NCBI GenBank assembly: GCA_039931775.1
Contig: JBDTRG010000058.1
Coordinates: 1 to 17,755, forward strand
From: CAIWHR01 sp039931775
GTDB lineage: Bacteria > Pseudomonadota > Gammaproteobacteria > Burkholderiales > Casimicrobiaceae
Direction: 5' to 3'
Length of the DNA: 17,755 bases
Shown: positions 13,734 to 17,755 of the stretch, in pieces
Position numbering within the stretch: the stretch's first letter is position 1
Layout: every line of letters starts with the position of its first letter
Program-made: the position numbers and the translations under genes
Notes under the pieces: model-generated
The model's input: only the letters and a program-made list of their open reading frames with translations
The model's database searches: none
Told to the model about the DNA's origin: nothing

Positions 13734-14498
13734 TCAGACGCGCTTCAGGTCGGAGGCACCGAGGAAGATCCGGTTCCACGTCGGGCTGATGAGGATCTCG
13801 TTGATGCACGCATGCGGCGGCATCTCGGCGATGAAGCGGATGGTGCGGCCGAGATCGTCCGGTTGGAGCATGCGCGCGCGATCCTCGGCCGACGGCGGCA
13901 CCGGGCGCTTGTCCATGATCGGCGTGGCGACCTCCGCGGGACAGATCGCGCAGGCGCGGATGCCGTTGATGCACTCCTCCTGGTTCAGGTGCGCCGTCAT
14001 CGCGATCACGGCGTGCTTGGCGGCGTTGTACGCCGGCCCCGTCATGTAGGTGTCGAAGCGACCCGACCATGACGAGATGTTGATGACCAGGCCGTCCTTG
14101 CGTTCGCGCATGGCCGGCAGCACCGCTGCGATGCAGTAGTAGCTGCCGTCCAGATTGACGCGGATCACTTCGTTCCAGCCGGGCAGGGTCTGGTTCTTCC
14201 AGAAGCGGTTGGGCACGTTGAGGCCCGCGCTGTTGACGAGGATGTCGACCCGGCCGTGCCGCCCCAGGATCGCCTGGGCGACCCGGTTCACCGCGTCGGC
14301 GTCGCTCACATCGAGCACTTCGGTTTCGACGCGCACGCCCCTGGCGCGCAGTCTTGCGGCCTCCGCATCGAGCACATCGGCGCGGCGCCCCGACATGACC
14401 AGCTGCGCGCCCGCCTCGGCCAGGGCCTGCGCACCAGCCAATCCGATCCCTGTCCCGGCGCCGGTGACCCAGGCCAGCCTGCCATCCAATGTTCCCAC
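13734..14498 (-). CDS. Short-chain dehydrogenase/reductase (SDR), 254 aa, GTG start
   Basis: This is a classical NAD(P)-dependent oxidoreductase of the Rossmann fold. The cofactor loop TGAGTGIG is at residues 12-19, NSAG (variant of NNAG) at 89-92, serine in ISSWSG (141-146), and the catalytic YNAAK at 157-161. RVNLDGSYYC (113-122) fits the family. The C-terminus (ACINEILISPTWNRI) is not the usual VDGG ending, which points to a divergent subgroup such as the YdfG/serine 3-dehydrogenase-like SDRs. Start: GTG at 14498 (VGTLDGRLAWVTG) has an AGGAGG site 8 nt upstream; the frame extends to ATG 14699, but that would run into the divergent permease gene. It probably oxidises or reduces an intermediate of the compound handled by the amidohydrolases and permease. 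Confidence 0.88.
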   Translation of the reverse strand: MGTLDGRLAWVTGAGTGIGLAGAQALAEAGAQLVMSGRRADVLDAEAARLRARGVRVETEVLDVSDADAVNRVAQAILGRHGRVDILVNSAGLNVPNRFWKNQTLPGWNEVIRVNLDGSYYCIAAVLPAMRERKDGLVINISSWSGRFDTYMTGPAYNAAKHAVIAMTAHLNQEECINGIRACAICPAEVATPIMDKRPVPPSAEDRARMLQPDDLGRTIRFIAEMPPHACINEILISPTWNRIFLGASDLKRV

Positions 14499-14676
14499 GC
14501 GCGTCTCCTCCTCGGGATTGTTCGTCTGCGGATGATACCCGGCCCCCCGACCAGCGGTTGCCAGCACGGGAATGTCTCCGACATACTGCGCTGCCGCCTC
14601 GAAGCGGCCGACGACGACAAGCTCGGACAGCCACGGACGACCCCGTTTTCCCATCCCCAGCAGGAGACCACGGATC
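14499..14676. promoter_or_regulatory. Divergent promoter region, SDR/amidohydrolase operon versus permease
   Basis: These 178 bp separate the two divergent units and should contain both promoters. The minus side has GAGGAGGAGA at 14504-14513 as ribosome site for the GTG start. The plus side has CAGGAGACC at 14661-14669. I found no clear -35/-10 pair or long palindrome. Confidence 0.5.
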
Positions 14677-16209
14677 ATGGAAAAGAGGAAAGTAGGCAAT
14701 GTCGAGTATCACGAAGCCGGCGCGGACTATTTCGCGAAGCGCGAACTGCGCAAGCACGCTCGAGTCTGGTCGCTCTGGGCCCTGGGGGTCGGCGCCGTCA
14801 TCTCGGGACACTTCTCGGGGTGGAACTTCGGCCTGGCGGCCGGGGGCTTCGGCGGCCTGTTCTTCGCCGCCATCGTGATCGGGCTGATGTACGTGTGCCT
14901 GTGCTTCTGCCTGGCCGAAATGTCGCCGGCATTGCCGCATACCGGCGGGGCGTATTCGTTCGCGCGCAGCGCGATGGGGCCCTGGGGCGGTTTCGTCACC
15001 GGCCTCGCGGAGAACATCGAATACGTGCTCACGCCCGCGGTGATCGTGTACTTCATCGGGTCGTATCTCGGCGGCATCTTCGAGACCCCGGAATCGGTGC
15101 AGCCGCTGTGGTGGATCGGCATGTACGTGCTGTTCGTCGGGCTCAACCTGATCGGCGTCGAGTTGTCGTTCAAGGTATCGGTGCTGGTGACCATCCTCGC
15201 GCTGGCCGTGCTCACCGTGTTCTGGACGAGCGCGATCTTCTCCGGCGACGTCGATTTCTCGCGCTGGGCACTCAACATCGGCGTGGGCAGCGACGGCACC
15301 GCGGTCGAGCTGCCCGACGGCGGCGGTCCGTTCCTGCCCAGAGGCATCGCCGGGATACTCGCGGCCATGCCGTTCGCCGTGTGGCTGTTTCTCGCCATCG
15401 AGCAACTGCCGCTCGCGGCGGAAGAATCGCACGATCCGAAACGCGACATGCCGCGCGGCCTGCTGCTCGGCATCGCAACCCTGCTGTTCTCCGCCTTCAT
15501 GGTGCTGTTCCTCAACTCCAGCATCCCGGTCAAAGGCGGCGACCCGGTCGCGAGCGGCGCTTTCTATCTCGGCAGTTCGGGCGAGCCGCTGCTCGATGGT
15601 TTCCGCGCGCTGTACGGTTCGGGCGCCGCCAAGCTCCTGTCGCTGTGCGCGGTGATCGGCCTGATCGCGAGCTTCCACACCATCATCTTCGCCTTCGGCC
15701 GGCAGATCTATTCGCTGTCGCGAGCCGGCTATTTCCCGTCCGGCCTGTCGGTCACGCATGGCACCAGCAAGGTGCCGCACGTCGCGTTGATCACGGGTTC
15801 GGTGCTCGGCTTCGCGGTCATGATGTCGGTCTACCTGATCAAGGGCGAAGGTGCCGGCGCGTTCATCGGGGCCCAACTGCTGAACATGGCCGTCTTCGGC
15901 GCGATGATCTCGTACGCGATGCAGGCGCTCGCGTTCGTCCTGTTGCGTCGCAAGCTGCCGAACATCGAGCGACCCTATCGCAGTCCGTTCGGCGAGACCG
16001 GCGGCTGGCTCGTGGTCGTCATCGCCGTGGTCACGCTGATCATGCAGTTCCAGGACGAAACCTATCGTGGCGGCGTGATCGGCGTCGCCCTCTGGTACGC
16101 CGTGGGGGTGATCTACTTCGGCCTGGTCGGACGCAAGAGCCTGGTCTATTCGCCGGAGGAGGATTTCGCGGTCAAGGCGCGCGCGGGCGCGGGCCTTGAC
16201 CGCGCCTGA
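14677..16209 (+). CDS. APC-family permease, ethanolamine-permease-like, 510 aa
   Basis: This inner-membrane transporter has about 12 hydrophobic segments. The ethanolamine-permease subgroup is suggested by GVGAVISGHFSGWNFGLAAG (37-56), EMSPALPHTGGAYSFARSAMG (81-101) and the EESHDPKRDMPRGLL cytoplasmic loop, which is strongly APC-like. It should import an amine or amino acid by proton or substrate exchange. The ATG at 14677 (MEKRKVGNVEYHEAGADYF) has an AGGAG site 10 nt upstream; the earlier in-frame start at 14572 adds residues with no membrane or domain character. It is divergent from the SDR/amidohydrolase run and convergent with the esterase gene, whose stop codon is 3 nt away. No ethanolamine ammonia-lyase genes are in the window, so its substrate may be another amine. 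Confidence 0.88.
   Translation: MEKRKVGNVEYHEAGADYFAKRELRKHARVWSLWALGVGAVISGHFSGWNFGLAAGGFGGLFFAAIVIGLMYVCLCFCLAEMSPALPHTGGAYSFARSAMGPWGGFVTGLAENIEYVLTPAVIVYFIGSYLGGIFETPESVQPLWWIGMYVLFVGLNLIGVELSFKVSVLVTILALAVLTVFWTSAIFSGDVDFSRWALNIGVGSDGTAVELPDGGGPFLPRGIAGILAAMPFAVWLFLAIEQLPLAAEESHDPKRDMPRGLLLGIATLLFSAFMVLFLNSSIPVKGGDPVASGAFYLGSSGEPLLDGFRALYGSGAAKLLSLCAVIGLIASFHTIIFAFGRQIYSLSRAGYFPSGLSVTHGTSKVPHVALITGSVLGFAVMMSVYLIKGEGAGAFIGAQLLNMAVFGAMISYAMQALAFVLLRRKLPNIERPYRSPFGETGGWLVVVIAVVTLIMQFQDETYRGGVIGVALWYAVGVIYFGLVGRKSLVYSPEEDFAVKARAGAGLDRA
16167..16204. terminator. 12-bp perfect inverted repeat at convergent gene ends
   Basis: CGCGGTCAAGGC (16167-16178) pairs perfectly with GCCTTGACCGCG (16193-16204), loop 14 nt. 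It lies inside the last codons of the permease gene (up to 2 nt before the TGA) and 8 nt from the end of the convergent esterase gene. There is no U-tract on either side, but length and position argue for a two-way terminator or RNA end-protecting structure. Confidence 0.55.
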
Positions 16210-16212
16210 TCG

Positions 16213-17166
16213 CTACTCTCCCGGCACCGCGGCGAACGCGCGCTGCAACGCGTTTGCCGCTTCCTCCGCCGCACGGCCGGCCGAGTCGATGGCACCGAGC
16301 ATCTGCACGAAGCCGTGGATCATGCCTTCGTAGTTGACCAGCGTGACCTTGTTGCCTGAGTCGATCAATCGCGCTGCGTATTGCACGCCCTCGTCGCGCA
16401 ACGGGTCGAATCCGGCCACGATCACCCAGGCGGGAGCGAGGTTCGCGAGGTCGTCCGCGACCAGCGGGCCGAAGCGGAAATCCTGGGTGTCCTTCGACGA
16501 CCTGAGGTACTGCGCGTAGAACCAGGTGATGGTCTTGCGCGTGAGCAGGTGGCCTTCCGCGAACTTGTGATGCGATGCGGTCTCCGGCTCCGGCGCCGTG
16601 CAGGGGTAGAACAGCAGCTGGCAGGCGAGCTTCGGGAAGCCTTCGTTGCGGGCGAGGATCGCACACGCCGCGGCCAGATTGCCGCCCGCGCTGTCGCCCC
16701 CGACCGCGAGGCGGGCGACGTCCACGCCGATGCGCTCGCCGTGCTGCGCGACCCAGCGCAGCGCCGCCATGGAATCGTCGACGGCGGCGGGAAACTTCGC
16801 TTCCGGTGCGAGTCGATAGTCGACCGAGACGACGATGCATTGCGCAAGCCGGGACAAGCGGCGGCAGACGGAATCATGCGTATCGAGATCGCCGATCACG
16901 AAACCGCCGCCATGGAACCAGACCAGCGCCGGCAGGTGCTCGCCGATCATGATCTCGCGCGGCTTGAACACGCGGATGCGCAAGGCGCGTCCGTCGACGT
17001 CGATGCGCATCGTCTCGGCGGAGTGGATCGATTCGTTCTTCGCCCCGAGCTTGGCGATGCGCAACTTGTATTGCTCGCGCGCCTGGTCCGGCGTGAGTTG
17101 CCACATCTCCGGCAGTCCGGCGGTGCGAGCGGCGTCGAGGATGGCCTTGGCTTGCGGATCGAGCAT
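16213..17166 (-). CDS. Alpha/beta-hydrolase, HSL-family (type IV) esterase/lipase, 317 aa
   Basis: Hormone-sensitive-lipase-like esterases hydrolyse short- to medium-chain carboxylic esters. The oxyanion motif HGGG is at 85-88 (WFHGGGFVIGD), the nucleophile is Ser159 in GGDSAGGN, the acid is probably Asp254 (AGFDPLRDEG) and the catalytic His284 is in GMIHGF. VSVDYRLAPEAKFPA (113-127) is typical of this family. No signal peptide, so cytoplasmic. Start: ATG 17166 (MLDPQAKAILDAAR) lies 2 nt after the thioesterase stop; a TTG at 17172 would overlap it by 4 nt (TTGA). Either way the two genes are probably translationally coupled. It is the last gene of a three-gene operon (SDR, thioesterase, esterase). 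Substrate not determined. Confidence 0.93.
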   Translation of the reverse strand: MLDPQAKAILDAARTAGLPEMWQLTPDQAREQYKLRIAKLGAKNESIHSAETMRIDVDGRALRIRVFKPREIMIGEHLPALVWFHGGGFVIGDLDTHDSVCRRLSRLAQCIVVSVDYRLAPEAKFPAAVDDSMAALRWVAQHGERIGVDVARLAVGGDSAGGNLAAACAILARNEGFPKLACQLLFYPCTAPEPETASHHKFAEGHLLTRKTITWFYAQYLRSSKDTQDFRFGPLVADDLANLAPAWVIVAGFDPLRDEGVQYAARLIDSGNKVTLVNYEGMIHGFVQMLGAIDSAGRAAEEAANALQRAFAAVPGE

Positions 17167-17168
17167 GT

Positions 17169-17570
17169 TCAATGGTGGGACGTGGGATAGCGCAGTTTGA
17201 AGGTACCGGTCGCCTTGGCGAGCATGTGACCGGCGGCGTCGCGCACCTCGCCCTCGACGAACACGAGCGAGCGGCCGGCCTTGCGGGCGCGGCCTTCGGC
17301 GACGACCTCGCCGGTGGCGGAAGCGAGGAAGTTGACCTTGAGCTCGACGGTCGTGGCACCGTTTGCGTGCGGATCGAGCGATTTCGCGCTCATGCCGCAG
17401 GTGACATCGAGCAGCGACATGATCGCCCCCCCGTGCGCCACGTGCCAGCTGTTGGCGAGCTCGGGGGTGATGGTCAGCCCTGCGGTCACGTGCCCCGTCT
17501 CGACGGCGACGCGACGGATGCCGAGCAGTTCGGCGTAGGGGATGGCGATGTCGAATCCGCTGCGTGACAT
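17169..17570 (-). CDS. PaaI-type hotdog thioesterase, 133 aa
   Basis: Hotdog thioesterases of this group cleave acyl- or aryl-CoA esters. The fold signature is HVAHGGAIMSLLDVTCGMSA (43-62), with the HGG motif at 46-48 and Asp55 in the central helix, then TTVELKVNFLASATGEVVAE (73-92) and SLVFVEGEVRDAAGHMLAKATGTFK (101-125), all typical of PaaI/YbgC-like proteins. Length (133) matches the family. Start at 17570 (MSRSGFDIAIPYAELLG) has a GGAG site 6 nt upstream. It sits 15 nt from the upstream SDR stop and abuts the downstream esterase. Context suggests catabolism of a CoA-linked or ester compound; PaaI-like housekeeping of CoA pools is the alternative. Confidence 0.9.
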   Translation of the reverse strand: MSRSGFDIAIPYAELLGIRRVAVETGHVTAGLTITPELANSWHVAHGGAIMSLLDVTCGMSAKSLDPHANGATTVELKVNFLASATGEVVAEGRARKAGRSLVFVEGEVRDAAGHMLAKATGTFKLRYPTSHH

Positions 17571-17576
17571 GGCGGG

Positions 17577-17580
17577 CTCC
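17577..17580 (-). promoter_or_regulatory. Ribosome-binding site for the thioesterase
   Basis: On the minus strand GGCGGAG is followed 6 nt later by the ATG at 17570 and overlaps the spacer after the upstream SDR stop, consistent with tight operon coupling. Confidence 0.6.
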
Positions 17581-17585
17581 GCCTG

Positions 17586-17755
17586 CTATAGCGCCGAGAA
17601 GCCGCCGTCGACTGGGATCGTGACCCCGGTCATGAAGTCCGAAGCCCTCGAGGCGAGCAGCACGCTGACCCCTTTCAGGTCCTGATCGGTACCCATGCGG
17701 CGCATCGGCGTGTGGTCGATGATGTACTGCTCCGCGCGATCGATCATGCCCTTCG
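17586..17755 (-). CDS. SDR family oxidoreductase, C-terminal end only (start beyond window)
   Basis: The last 55 or so residues are visible. They read KGMIDRAEQYIIDHTPMRRM, then GTDQDLKGVSVLLASRASDF and MTGVTIPVDGGFSAL followed by TAG. The RMG-x-x-DL segment, the VSVLLASRASDFMTG helix and the VDGG ending are the standard C-terminus of classical short-chain dehydrogenases, which oxidise or reduce alcohol/ketone substrates with NAD(P). The TAG stop at 17586-17588 is 15 nt before the thioesterase start, so it is the upstream gene of the same operon. The N-terminal cofactor motif lies outside the window, so the subgroup cannot be determined. Confidence 0.85.
   Translation of the reverse strand, partial: KGMIDRAEQYIIDHTPMRRMGTDQDLKGVSVLLASRASDFMTGVTIPVDGGFSAL

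Noticed and set aside
13615..15876. Long minus-strand open frame (753 codons) across the permease and SDR genes
   Set aside because: It is antisense to the permease and out of frame with the SDR, its product is Arg/Asp/His/Gln-rich without domains, and the genes it overlaps have family motifs and ribosome sites.
14256..16199. Plus-strand open frame (647 codons) through the permease gene
   Set aside because: Arginine-rich product in another frame of the permease, with no motifs; typical of high-G+C sequence.

Overview
The window is G+C-rich DNA with tightly packed genes and no RNA genes, insertion sequences, phage genes or CRISPR. Protein styles (WrbA, an MNTIIAGRF-type stress protein, a STAND-ATPase/BTAD regulator, an HSL esterase with a PaaI thioesterase) and the third-position G/C bias fit a chromosomal segment of a betaproteobacterium, probably Burkholderiales-like. 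That placement is an inference from protein style only.

Layout. (1) 1-2355, minus strand: the 5' part of wrbA, then two tandem paralogous stress-type proteins, one with a glycine zipper and one that has lost it. (2) 2675-4111, plus strand: a small exported low-complexity protein with a hexapeptide repeat and an exported L,D-transpeptidase-like protein with an SYGCIN active-site motif. (3) 4148-5245, minus strand: a beta-lactamase-fold serine hydrolase, divergent from (4). (4) 5558-10886, plus strand: a 1062-residue ATPase/BTAD transcription regulator, a 67-residue protein, an exported four-cysteine protein and an orphan periplasmic solute-binding protein. (5) 10948-14498, minus strand: two tandem paralogous COG1228-type amidohydrolases and an SDR dehydrogenase. 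(6) 14677-16209, plus strand: a divergent ethanolamine-permease-like APC transporter. (7) 16213-17755, minus strand: an SDR (start beyond the window), a PaaI-type thioesterase and an HSL-family esterase in one compact operon.

Working together. Regions 5 and 6 look like an uptake-and-hydrolysis unit for an amine- or amide-containing compound: permease, two hydrolases and a dehydrogenase share a 178-bp divergent promoter region. Region 7 looks like degradation of an ester or CoA-linked compound. Region 4 is the most open part: a large nucleotide-dependent regulator followed by small, exported and ligand-binding proteins without a permease, which could be a sensing module. Regions 1 and 2 carry stress and cell-envelope functions.

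Several gene ends carry strong G+C-rich hairpins without a U-tract (1732-1762, 4139-4161, 8744-8764, 16167-16204), several between convergent genes or overlapping stop codons. Nothing here is a proven new system. The best candidates for a second look are the regulator/exported-protein/binding-protein cluster and the twin-amidohydrolase cluster.
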